A stretch of 5,367 bases of DNA from Acidobacteriota bacterium (GTDB taxonomy: Bacteria; Acidobacteriota; Terriglobia; Terriglobales; Acidobacteriaceae), in assembly GCA_021798655.1 (NCBI GenBank), contig JAJZFE010000131.1:1-5367 (forward strand). The letters run 5' to 3'. Below are positions 1 through 5,367 of the stretch, piece by piece. Each line of letters begins with the position of its first letter. Within the stretch, counting starts at the first letter, position 1. The notes beneath the pieces are model-generated. The model worked only from the letters and a program-made list of their open reading frames with translations, was not told where the DNA came from and did not search any database. The translations under genes were made by a program, and so were the position numbers.

Positions 1-1259
1 GATCTCCTGCGTATCTGCTGGAGAAAGTGGCCGTACAGGCGCAGACTCTGGCCGACCAGAAGGCTGTTGACAGCCCGTTTGCGCTGCCGTTAAAGAAGTT
101 TCCCAAGACCATCAGCGCCGCCGACCAGAAGCGGATTACCACCGACCTGCTGGCTGCCATCGACACCGACGTACTGCCTGCGTACCAGCGCTTTGTGAAG
201 TTTATGCGGATTCAATATATCCCCAGAGGCCGCAAAGATCCGGGGGCGTGGGCGCTGCCGGATGGTGATGCCTACTATGCGTTTCGCGTACGGCAGAGCA
301 CGACCCTGAACAAGTCCGCCGCGGAGATTCACCAGATCGGTCTGGACGAGGTGAAGCGCGACGAGGCCGAGATGCTGGTGATCGTCCACAAGCTGGGGTT
401 TGCGGATTTGAAGAGCTTCAGCGCTGCGCTGAAGACGAATCCGAAGGAGCATCCGACCTCTTCGGCGCAACTGCTGACGGCCTACCGTGGCTATATTGAC
501 CAGATGAAGCCGAAGCTGCCGGAGTTGTTTGGCCGGTTGCCCAAAGCTCCACTGGAGGTAGTGGAGATGCCGTCGTTTATCGCGAAGGACCAGGCCGCAG
601 CGTTCTACGACCAGGGCACGCCGGATGGCAGTCGGCCGGGGCGCGTGGACGTGAACACGTATAACTTTGCGGAGCGGTCGCTGGCTCCGGTGGAGGCGGT
701 CTCCTATCACGAGGGGATTCCCGGGCACCATCTGCAGATCTCGATCGCGCAGGAGTTAACTGGACTGCCGACGTTCCGCACCCAGAGCTACTACACCGCG
801 TACACCGAAGGCTGGGCACTCTATAGCGAACGTCTGGGCAAGGAGATCGGCTTCTATCAGGATCCCTACAGCGATTACGGGCGGCTGGAAGCGGATATCT
901 GGCGGGCGATCCGGCTGGTGGTAGATACCGGCGTCCACTCGCAACACTGGACGCGCCAGCAGATGGTGGAGTACTTTCGCGAGCACTCCGCGATCGACGA
1001 GACCAACATTCAAGCCGAGGTGGATCGCTACATTGCATGGCCCGGACAGGCGCTGGGCTACAAGATGGGCCAGTTGAAGATTCTGGAACTGCGCGAACGG
1101 GCCCGGACGGCGCTGGGACCGAAGTTCGACCTGCGCGCCTTCCACGATCAGGTGCTGGACTCAGGCGCCTTGCCGATGGATGTGCTGGACCATCGCATTG
1201 ACCAGTGGATCGCGGCGCAGAAGGCCGCAGCCAACTCTGCTGTGCCAGCGATGAAGTAG
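1..1259 (+). CDS. DUF885 family protein, putative zinc-metallopeptidase-like (5' end missing)
   Basis: The reading frame is open to the left edge and ends at TAG 1257-1259. The GTG at 27 is only an internal codon, because the frame reads SPAYLLEKVAVQ through it, so the true start lies upstream of the window. About 419 residues are visible; DUF885 proteins are commonly around 550-600 residues, so the N terminus (often a signal peptide or lipobox) is absent. The family hallmark HEGIPGHHLQ is encoded at 708-737, and a second conserved block, TEGWALYSERLG, begins at 804. Family knowledge: these blocks resemble metallopeptidase zinc sites, with the paired His residues and a downstream Glu as likely ligands. 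Inference: a hydrolase acting outside the cytoplasm; the substrate is unknown. The gene sits 18 bases ahead of proC on the same strand and may be co-transcribed, but no functional link is evident. No internal break was seen. Family assignment is firm; catalytic function is not. Confidence 0.88.
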   Translation, partial: SPAYLLEKVAVQAQTLADQKAVDSPFALPLKKFPKTISAADQKRITTDLLAAIDTDVLPAYQRFVKFMRIQYIPRGRKDPGAWALPDGDAYYAFRVRQSTTLNKSAAEIHQIGLDEVKRDEAEMLVIVHKLGFADLKSFSAALKTNPKEHPTSSAQLLTAYRGYIDQMKPKLPELFGRLPKAPLEVVEMPSFIAKDQAAAFYDQGTPDGSRPGRVDVNTYNFAERSLAPVEAVSYHEGIPGHHLQISIAQELTGLPTFRTQSYYTAYTEGWALYSERLGKEIGFYQDPYSDYGRLEADIWRAIRLVVDTGVHSQHWTRQQMVEYFREHSAIDETNIQAEVDRYIAWPGQALGYKMGQLKILELRERARTALGPKFDLRAFHDQVLDSGALPMDVLDHRIDQWIAAQKAAANSAVPAMK

Positions 1260-1277
1260 GTCTGATAGCCTTTGAGT

Positions 1278-2132
1278 ATGAACGACGAGACGATTGTGAT
1301 TCCGGTACCGGCAGCGGTCATGCCTGGTCTGAAGGTGGCGATTCTTGGCGCTGGCAAGATGGGCGGCATCCTGCTGCAGGGTTTTTTGAAGAACAACCTG
1401 GTGGCTCTGGAGAATGTGTTCGCGACCGTGCAGCACCCGGACCGGGCACAGGCGTTGTCCGTGCAGTTTGGTGTTGAAGTAACGACCGATAACCTGGAGG
1501 CAGCCCGCCAGGCGGACGTAATTCTGCTGGGAGTGAAGCCGATCCAGGTGCCGGACCTGATTGCCCAGATCAAGCCGGTGCTGTCGCCCCGGAAGGTGCT
1601 GCTGTCGTTTGCTGCTTCGGTGAAGACGCGCTCCATTGAGGATTGCGCGGGCTGCGAACTGGGGGTGATTCGCGCGATGCCGAATACGCCCGCCATGATC
1701 GGCGCGGGTGTAACGGCGCTATGCGGCGGACGCTTTGTGACTCAGGAGCAGATGGCCGTGGCGCAGCGCATCTTCCAGACGGTGGGCCGGACGGTGGTGG
1801 TCGACGAGAAGCACATGGATGCGGTGACGGGTTTGTCCGGATCGGGTCCGGCGTTTCTGTACATCATCATCGAAGCACTGGCGGAAGCTGGCGTAAACGT
1901 TGGTTTGCCACGAGATGTTGCCACGCTGCTGGCGGCCCAGACGACGCTGGGTTCTGCCCGGATGGTGTTGGAGACGGGCTACCACCCGGCGCTGCTGAAG
2001 GACGCCGTGACGACTCCGGCAGGCTGTACTGTAGATGGAATTCTGGAGTTGGAAGAAGGTGGCCTGCGGGTCACCCTGATCAAGGCCGTAAAGCGAGCCA
2101 CCCAGCGAGCCAGAGAATTGGCGGCCGGATAG
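1278..2132 (+). CDS. proC: Pyrroline-5-carboxylate reductase
   Basis: Catalyses the last step of proline synthesis in the cytoplasm, reducing 1-pyrroline-5-carboxylate to L-proline with NAD(P)H. The 284-residue product has the N-terminal Rossmann signature VAILGAGKMGG (residues 20-30), the conserved GVKP, RAMPNTP and GSGPAF (188-193) blocks, and the C-terminal P5CR signature around KDAVTTPAGCTVDGILELE (241 onward). Length and domain order fit the family (about 270 residues). The start is uncertain. ATG 1278 gives 284 aa, a TTG at 1272 adds two residues, and ATG 1320 gives 270 aa starting MPGLKVAILGAG, which matches the usual ProC N terminus. None has a recognisable Shine-Dalgarno sequence. 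The gene follows the DUF885 gene by 18 bases and precedes the heme A synthase gene by 46, so it is plausibly expressed in the same transcript. No missing key residue seen. Confidence 0.95.
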   Translation: MNDETIVIPVPAAVMPGLKVAILGAGKMGGILLQGFLKNNLVALENVFATVQHPDRAQALSVQFGVEVTTDNLEAARQADVILLGVKPIQVPDLIAQIKPVLSPRKVLLSFAASVKTRSIEDCAGCELGVIRAMPNTPAMIGAGVTALCGGRFVTQEQMAVAQRIFQTVGRTVVVDEKHMDAVTGLSGSGPAFLYIIIEALAEAGVNVGLPRDVATLLAAQTTLGSARMVLETGYHPALLKDAVTTPAGCTVDGILELEEGGLRVTLIKAVKRATQRARELAAG

Positions 2133-2166
2133 CGACGCGCTGCCTTTGCTGCACACGCTGGCCGCG

Positions 2167-2178
2167 TAGAATAAAGCC
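2167..2178 (+). promoter_or_regulatory. Possible -10 element (TAGAAT) for a leaderless ctaA transcript
   Basis: TAGAAT (2167-2172) matches the -10 consensus TATAAT at five of six positions and is followed by exactly six bases before the A of ATG 2179. With usual spacing, transcription would start on that A, giving a leaderless mRNA. No Shine-Dalgarno sequence precedes this ATG. The best -35 match, TTTGCT at 2145-2150 with a 16-base spacer, is weak. This is inference from spacing only. Confidence 0.3.
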
Positions 2179-3135
2179 ATGGCTACGGCAGCAATCACAA
2201 CGATGAAGCAAGCTCCCAAGTCCCTCGTGCGCTATGCATGGGGTGTGGTCTGGTACAACGTGCTGGTCATTCTATGGGGCGCGCTGGTGCGGGCCACCAA
2301 GTCCGGCGCGGGCTGCGGTAACCACTGGCCACTGTGCAACGGACAGGTGATTCCGCTGTCGCCACGCATCGATACGATCATCGAATTTACGCACCGCTGC
2401 ATGACCGGCGGATCGACGTTTGTGGTGATCGGCCTGCTGGTGTGGAGCTTCCGCGCCACCATCCGGGGACAGGCCGCACGTGTGATGGCGGTGGCCTCCA
2501 TGCTGCTGCTGCTGAACGAAGCTTTTCTGGGCGCGCTGCTGGTAAAACTGGGCTACGTGACCGGCAACCAGTCCATGGGACGCGTGGTGCTGCTCTCGAT
2601 CCACTTGAGCAATACGTTGCTGCTGATGGCGGCGCTGACCATGACTGCGATCCTGCTGCATACCGGACAGATGTGGCGTGAACTGGGCGTGCGCGGTGGA
2701 CGCAAACTGTGGGCGCTGCTGGGCCTCACGGCGACGATGGTGGTGGGGGTCAGCGGATCGCTGGCTGCGCTGGGCGATACGCTCTTTCCTTCGTCCACGT
2801 TGAGCGCTGCCTTTGCTCAGGACTTTGCCGCCGGATCCCCCTGGCTGTTGCGCTTGCGTGGAGTGCATCCGGGCAGCGTGCTGGTCTCTGCCTTTTTTGT
2901 GGTGTGGCTGGTGGCGCAGGCCCGGCGGGCTGGTGCTGGCAGACTTGCTACCACGGTGTTGGCGCTGCTGGTGTTCCAGTCCGCGCTGGGTGTGGCGGAT
3001 GTGGTATTGCTCGCACCGGTGTGGATGCAGATTGTGCATCTGCTGGGGGCGGATCTTTACTGGATTGCACTGATTGCGTTGGCCGCCAGAGTGGTTTGGC
3101 CGGACGCGGATTCTATGCCGTCATCCACACGCTGA
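2179..3135 (+). CDS. ctaA: Heme A synthase, COX15/CtaA family
   Basis: Integral membrane enzyme that oxidises the C8 methyl group of heme O to the formyl group of heme A, the cofactor of aa3-type cytochrome oxidases. The 318-residue product has about eight hydrophobic segments (roughly 19-39, 71-91, 102-125, 136-160, 176-198, 230-247, 256-278, 283-307). It shows the family pattern GALVRATKSGAGCGNHWPLC (34-53) followed by IEFTHR (68-73). The four heme-ligand histidines expected from Bacillus CtaA are in place: H72, H142 (IHLSN), H230 (GVHPGS) and H287 (IVHLLGA); the essential acidic residue is E69. The first extracellular loop has a CX6C pair, C46 and C53. The equivalent cysteines of the second half are absent, as in many bacterial homologues. 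ATG 2179 is the first in-frame start; ATG 2203 is an alternative. No ctaB (heme O synthase) or oxidase subunit gene follows in this window, so any partners lie elsewhere. Confidence 0.92.
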   Translation: MATAAITTMKQAPKSLVRYAWGVVWYNVLVILWGALVRATKSGAGCGNHWPLCNGQVIPLSPRIDTIIEFTHRCMTGGSTFVVIGLLVWSFRATIRGQAARVMAVASMLLLLNEAFLGALLVKLGYVTGNQSMGRVVLLSIHLSNTLLLMAALTMTAILLHTGQMWRELGVRGGRKLWALLGLTATMVVGVSGSLAALGDTLFPSSTLSAAFAQDFAAGSPWLLRLRGVHPGSVLVSAFFVVWLVAQARRAGAGRLATTVLALLVFQSALGVADVVLLAPVWMQIVHLLGADLYWIALIALAARVVWPDADSMPSSTR

Positions 3136-3170
3136 CATTGCAGTCAACACAACGCGGAACCTAGCTTCAA

Positions 3171-3210
3171 GACAAATAAAACGGCGCGGCTCTCCTGCGA
3201 GACCGCGCCG
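3171..3210 (-). terminator. Rho-independent terminator of the minus-strand repeat-protein gene
   Basis: CGGCGCGG (3182-3189) pairs with CCGCGCCG (3203-3210), and TCTC (3191-3194) with GAGA (3199-3202), leaving one bulged C and a CTGC loop: a 12-bp GC-rich stem. Read on the minus strand the stem is followed by TTTTTATTTGTC (complement of 3170-3181), a good U-tract, and the hairpin begins 16 bases past the stop codon at 3227. On the plus strand no T-run follows the stem, so it should act in one direction only. Confidence 0.85.
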
Positions 3211-3226
3211 CGTTGCGAGGAGCAGA

Positions 3227-3670
3227 CTACTTTCCGTCTACCTTTTCGCCGAGCTTTTTCGTCTCGGCGGCGGTCTTGTGATATGCCTTGTCGGTCGCAT
3301 GCGCGGTGTCCTTGGCGGCAACCTTGGTGTCGTGCGCCGTGGCATCTGCGGCATGGTCCGTGGCGGTGGCGGTCTTGTGATAGGCCTTCTTGGTCACGTG
3401 CGCGGTGTCCTTGGCGGCAACCTTGGTGTCGTGCGCTGTGGCATCGGCGGCATGGTCCGTGGCGGCGGCGGTCTTGTGATAGACCTTCTTCGTTGCATGC
3501 GCGGTATCGTGAGCAGCAGCCTCGGTCGCGTGTGCGGTGTCTTTAGCGGCAACCTTGGTGGCAGCACCTGCATTCTTCATATCCTGCGAAGCGGTCTGAG
3601 CTACCAGCGTGGTCGAGGCGAGGGTTAGAGCGGTTGCAAAAGCAAGACCTGTCATGATGCGAACGTTCAT
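3227..3670 (-). CDS. Secreted Ala/Thr/Lys/His-rich hendecad-repeat protein, LEA-like
   Basis: A 147-residue protein that I cannot place in a named family. Residues 1-24/27 look like a Sec signal peptide: basic start MNVR, hydrophobic run 8-24, probable cleavage near LVA-QTA, and no lipobox Cys. From residue 39 to 137 the mature part is nine consecutive 11-residue units in perfect register (39, 50, 61, 72, 83, 94, 105, 116, 127). Each unit has Thr at position 7, Ala at 8 and Thr at 11; examples are KVAAKDTAHAT and DHAADATAHDT. The mature chain contains 12 His and three Tyr (64, 97, 130), but no Pro, Cys, Trp, Phe, Arg or Ile. Eleven-residue periodicity with Ala, Lys, Asp and Thr is typical of group 3 LEA proteins, which are disordered when wet and helical on drying. 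A periplasmic stress or desiccation protectant is an inference; metal binding by the His residues is another possibility. ATG 3670 is chosen because AAGGAGA lies six bases upstream. A dedicated terminator follows. Confidence 0.85.
   Translation of the reverse strand: MNVRIMTGLAFATALTLASTTLVAQTASQDMKNAGAATKVAAKDTAHATEAAAHDTAHATKKVYHKTAAATDHAADATAHDTKVAAKDTAHVTKKAYHKTATATDHAADATAHDTKVAAKDTAHATDKAYHKTAAETKKLGEKVDGK
3293..3490 (-). repeat. Two tandem 99-bp coding repeats
   Basis: Bases 3293-3391 and 3392-3490 align without gaps and differ at about six of 99 positions by my hand count. Each unit encodes 33 residues, that is three hendecads in the order KKxYHKT, DHAADAT, KVAAKDT. Further degenerate copies of single hendecads flank them: residues 39-60 on the N-terminal side and 127-137 on the C-terminal side. 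The near-identity at the DNA level suggests a recent duplication or ongoing homogenisation. Confidence 0.9.
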
Positions 3671-3676
3671 AGGCTA

Positions 3677-3683
3677 TCTCCTT
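3677..3683 (-). promoter_or_regulatory. Strong Shine-Dalgarno site of the repeat-protein gene
   Basis: On the minus strand AAGGAGA ends six bases before ATG 3670-3668, close to ideal spacing. It fixes this start over the in-frame ATG at codon 6. It is the only clear Shine-Dalgarno sequence among the genes whose starts are visible in the window. Confidence 0.85.
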
Positions 3684-3684
3684 G

Positions 3685-3704
3685 ATAGGCGGCAATGCGC
3701 CTAT
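3685..3704 (-). promoter_or_regulatory. Inverted repeat immediately upstream of the ribosome binding site
   Basis: ATAGGCG and CGCCTAT form a perfect 7-bp stem around a six-base loop, one base upstream of the Shine-Dalgarno site in the minus-strand mRNA. A second GCCTAT occurs at the start codon (complement of 3669-3674), so the 5' arm has two possible partners. The structural repeat is seen directly; a regulatory role is inference. Confidence 0.5.
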
Positions 3705-3781
3705 GCAAGTGTAGATGCTGGAACAGTCAGGGCCGGTGTCCGGGTAGAGAAATCGACGGGTCAAGGCTGGCGGGGCGGCTT

Positions 3782-3797
3782 AAGTAAAGGTTTACTT
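3782..3797. promoter_or_regulatory. 16-bp palindrome, candidate operator
   Basis: AAGTAAA and TTTACTT are perfect inverted 7-bp arms separated by GG. The right arm overlaps the TTTACT/TTTACA -35 region of the rightward promoter, where a bound dimeric repressor would block RNA polymerase. I do not recognise the site as that of a particular regulator family. Confidence 0.5.
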
Positions 3798-3825
3798 TAC
3801 AGGGCTGCGACGGTCTGTATATAGT
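3796..3825 (+). promoter_or_regulatory. Sigma70-like promoter reading toward the symporter
   Basis: TTTACA (3796-3801) is a five-of-six match to the -35 consensus. It lies 16 bases before TATATA (3818-3823) and 18 before TATAGT (3820-3825), both acceptable -10 elements. Transcription would start near 3830-3832, giving a leader of about 155 bases before ATG 3988. This is the best promoter match I see in the divergent intergenic region; no equally good one was found for the minus-strand gene. Confidence 0.55.
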
Positions 3826-3844
3826 GGCAACGTTAGCCATATGC

Positions 3845-3891
3845 CTGCTGGAAGCTGCTCCCAGATGCGTCAGGCTGACGGTTCCAGGCAG
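3845..3891 (+). other. Stem-loop region in the symporter leader
   Basis: CTGCTGGAA (3845-3853) can pair with TTCCAGGCAG (3882-3891) through nine pairs with one bulged G. Inside it, CGTCA-GGC-TGACG (3868-3880) forms a five-pair hairpin. Folding was done by eye. It matches no riboswitch class I can name with confidence. Confidence 0.35.
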
Positions 3892-3920
3892 CGCTCGTCA
3901 CCGATTTCGATGGAGAGGAT

Positions 3921-3956
3921 GTTGCAACGCAGCTTGCAGGCAAGCGGTGTTGCAAC
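3921..3956 (+). repeat. Nested dyad with two copies of the palindrome GTTGCAAC
   Basis: The 8-bp self-complementary word GTTGCAAC occurs at 3921-3928 and again at 3949-3956. Between them GCTTGC (3932-3937) and GCAAGC (3940-3945) are perfect inverted repeats. The whole 36 bases can fold into one long hairpin interrupted by a single A-G mismatch and a G-U pair. It ends 31 bases before ATG 3988. No T-run follows, so it is not a simple terminator. It could be a protein binding site or an RNA structure in the leader. Confidence 0.6.
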
Positions 3957-3987
3957 TGTCAAACGATGTATGTCATTTCCCGCGGCC

Positions 3988-5367
3988 ATGTTCCTGTTCT
4001 CCGGGCAACAATTGACCAAGCTGTCACCGGTCGACGTGTTGATTCTGGTGCTGTACTTCGCGCTGGTCGTCTTTATCGGCTTCTATGCCAAAGGCAAGGC
4101 CAATACGAGCGAAGACTTCTTTCTGGCGGGACGAGAGATGACGGCGTGGATCGCCGGGCTCAGCTTCGTGTCTGCCAACCTGGGCTCGCTGGAGCTGATG
4201 GGCTGGGCTGGCTCGGCCTACCAGTACGGCATTCTGGCAGCGCACTGGTACTGGATCGGTGCGATTCCGGCGATGCTGTTTCTGGGAATCGTGATGATGC
4301 CGTTCTACTACATCTCGAAGACCCACTCGGTGCCGGGGTATTTGCATCTGCGCTTTGGTGAAGGCGCACGGGCGCTGAGCGCAGTCTCGTTTGCGTTGAT
4401 GACCATCCTGATGAGCGGCGTGAATATGTATGCCATGGCCGTGGTGATGCAGACGATTCTGGGCTGGAATATCACCTTCAGCATCTGGGTGGGCGCGGGT
4501 ACAGTTGCGCTGTATGTGATGCTGGGCGGGTTGCGCTCCGCCATCATCAACGAGGTGCTGCAGTTTGTGCTGATCTGGGCCGGTGCAGCGATGATTCCGA
4601 TTCTGGGGCTGATCGAGGCGGGTGGCTGGACCAAGCTGAAGGCGCAGATTGCGGTGAACGTCGGCAGCAGTGACTACACGCATATGTGGACCACGCTGGG
4701 GCACTTTAGCTCCAACCCCATGGGCGTGCATTGGACCGGAATTGTCTTTGGGCTGGGCTTCGTCATCAGCTTCGGGTATTGGACGACGGACTTTCTAGTG
4801 GTGCAGCGTGTGCTGAGCGCGAACAATCTGCGCGCGGCCAAGATGGCTCCGGTGATTGGTGCGGCGTTCAAGATGGCAGTTCCCTTCATCGTGATTGTGC
4901 CCGGCCTGCTGGCCCTGGCGGTGTTGAAGAACGCCGACGGCAGCACGATGCACCTGGTAGCGAGCAATATCGCCAAGGGAAACCCGGGGCTGCACAGCTA
5001 CGACGAGGTACTGCCACTGATGCTGATCCGCTACTGTGGCCCGGGATTGCTGGGCCTGGGCATCACGGCGCTGGTGGCGGGTTTTATGAGCGGGATGGCC
5101 GGAAATGTAAGCGCGTTCTCGACGGTGTGGACGTACGACATCTACGGCGCTTTCATCAACAAGCGCGCTAGCGATTCGCACTATGTGGCGATGGGCCGCT
5201 GGTCGACGGTCATCGGGATGTTGGTGTCGATCATGACGGCCTACCTGGTGATGAATGCGAACAGCATCATGGACTATGTTCAGGCGTTGTTCAGCTTCTT
5301 TATCGCGCCGCTGTTTGGCACGGTAATCCTGGGCATGATGTGGAAGCGGGCGTCCCACGCAGGCGGA
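3988..5367 (+). CDS. Sodium:solute symporter (SSS) family transporter, 3' end missing
   Basis: Inner-membrane secondary transporter coupling solute uptake to Na+ (SSS/SLC5 family); the solute cannot be told from sequence. The 460 visible codons run off the right edge, and full-length members have roughly 500-570 residues, so the last helices are missing. TM1 starts near residue 14 (SPVDVLILVLYFALVVFIGF). The conserved FFLAGREMTAW (44-54) precedes the helix that binds Na+ and substrate in vSGLT. VQRVLSANNLRAAK (272-285) and AGFMSGMAGNVSAFSTVWTYDIY (364-386) match the conserved SSS blocks around the second Na+ site, with S375, S378 and T379 in the Na+-ligand neighbourhood. ATG 3988 is preferred because the predicted protein then begins just ahead of TM1, as in relatives. 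The same frame is open back to 3784, with other ATGs at 3841, 3865, 3910, 3919 and 3970; none has a well-placed Shine-Dalgarno sequence. The upstream promoter and structured leader suggest regulated expression. Confidence 0.92.
   Translation, partial: MFLFSGQQLTKLSPVDVLILVLYFALVVFIGFYAKGKANTSEDFFLAGREMTAWIAGLSFVSANLGSLELMGWAGSAYQYGILAAHWYWIGAIPAMLFLGIVMMPFYYISKTHSVPGYLHLRFGEGARALSAVSFALMTILMSGVNMYAMAVVMQTILGWNITFSIWVGAGTVALYVMLGGLRSAIINEVLQFVLIWAGAAMIPILGLIEAGGWTKLKAQIAVNVGSSDYTHMWTTLGHFSSNPMGVHWTGIVFGLGFVISFGYWTTDFLVVQRVLSANNLRAAKMAPVIGAAFKMAVPFIVIVPGLLALAVLKNADGSTMHLVASNIAKGNPGLHSYDEVLPLMLIRYCGPGLLGLGITALVAGFMSGMAGNVSAFSTVWTYDIYGAFINKRASDSHYVAMGRWSTVIGMLVSIMTAYLVMNANSIMDYVQALFSFFIAPLFGTVILGMMWKRASHAGG

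Noticed and set aside
27..29. GTG as the start of the DUF885 gene
   Set aside because: The frame continues upstream to the window edge with family-like sequence, so the gene is truncated by the window rather than starting here.
3293..3490. Possible CRISPR-like or satellite array
   Set aside because: The repeats are directly adjacent with no unique spacers, and they encode in-phase protein repeats.
3074..3628. Plus-strand open frame with Gly/Val-rich repeats
   Set aside because: It is the antisense of the 99-bp repeats, kept open because the unit is a multiple of three. It overlaps the end of ctaA and has no ribosome binding site, whereas the minus strand has a signal peptide, Shine-Dalgarno site and terminator.
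3759..3764. TTGACC on the minus strand as a -35 for the repeat-protein gene
   Set aside because: No acceptable -10 element lies at 16-18 bases; the corresponding hexamer is GGACAC.
3921..3956. Intrinsic terminator or attenuator hairpin
   Set aside because: No T-run follows on either strand, so a simple Rho-independent terminator is not supported.
3831..3987. Glycine-type riboswitch, considered because of GGAGAGG at 3912-3918
   Set aside because: The rest of the conserved glycine aptamer core is not visible, so the short match is probably chance.
4024..4731. Long minus-strand open frame (235 codons) and other minus-strand frames within 90-1145
   Set aside because: They lie antisense to clear SSS and DUF885 coding sequence, have His/Arg/Gln-rich compositions typical of shadow frames in GC-rich DNA, and show no recognisable motif.

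Overview
The window is a GC-rich bacterial chromosomal stretch with ordinary gene density. The protein styles (ProC, heme A synthase, and a sodium:solute symporter opening MFLFSGQQLTKLSP) look most like Acidobacteriota of the Terriglobus/Granulicella/Edaphobacter kind. That assignment is recalled family resemblance, not a search, and I hold it at moderate confidence.

Layout, left to right. Bases 1-1259 (+) are the 3' part of a DUF885 family gene, a putative secreted zinc-peptidase-like protein whose N terminus lies outside the window. After 18 bases comes proC (1278-2132, +), which makes proline from pyrroline-5-carboxylate. After a further 46 bases comes a COX15/CtaA heme A synthase (2179-3135, +), an integral membrane enzyme that matures heme for aa3-type oxidases. 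These three genes run the same way with short gaps and could be co-transcribed, but they share no obvious pathway. A convergent gene on the minus strand (3227-3670) encodes a small secreted Ala/Thr/Lys/His-rich protein built almost entirely of 11-residue repeats, resembling group 3 LEA proteins. It has a strong Shine-Dalgarno site and its own intrinsic terminator (3171-3210). A 317-base divergent intergenic region (3671-3987) follows. It holds a sigma70-like promoter pointing right, a 16-bp palindrome overlapping its -35 region, and a leader with several inverted repeats. The window ends inside a solute:sodium symporter (SSS) family transporter (3988-5367, +; 460 codons visible, C terminus missing).

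No mobile element, CRISPR array, rRNA or tRNA was seen. Most of the window is housekeeping. The parts that deserve attention are the hendecad-repeat protein with its unusual translation-start region, and the structured, palindrome-rich leader in front of the symporter. I do not see a multi-gene undescribed system here.
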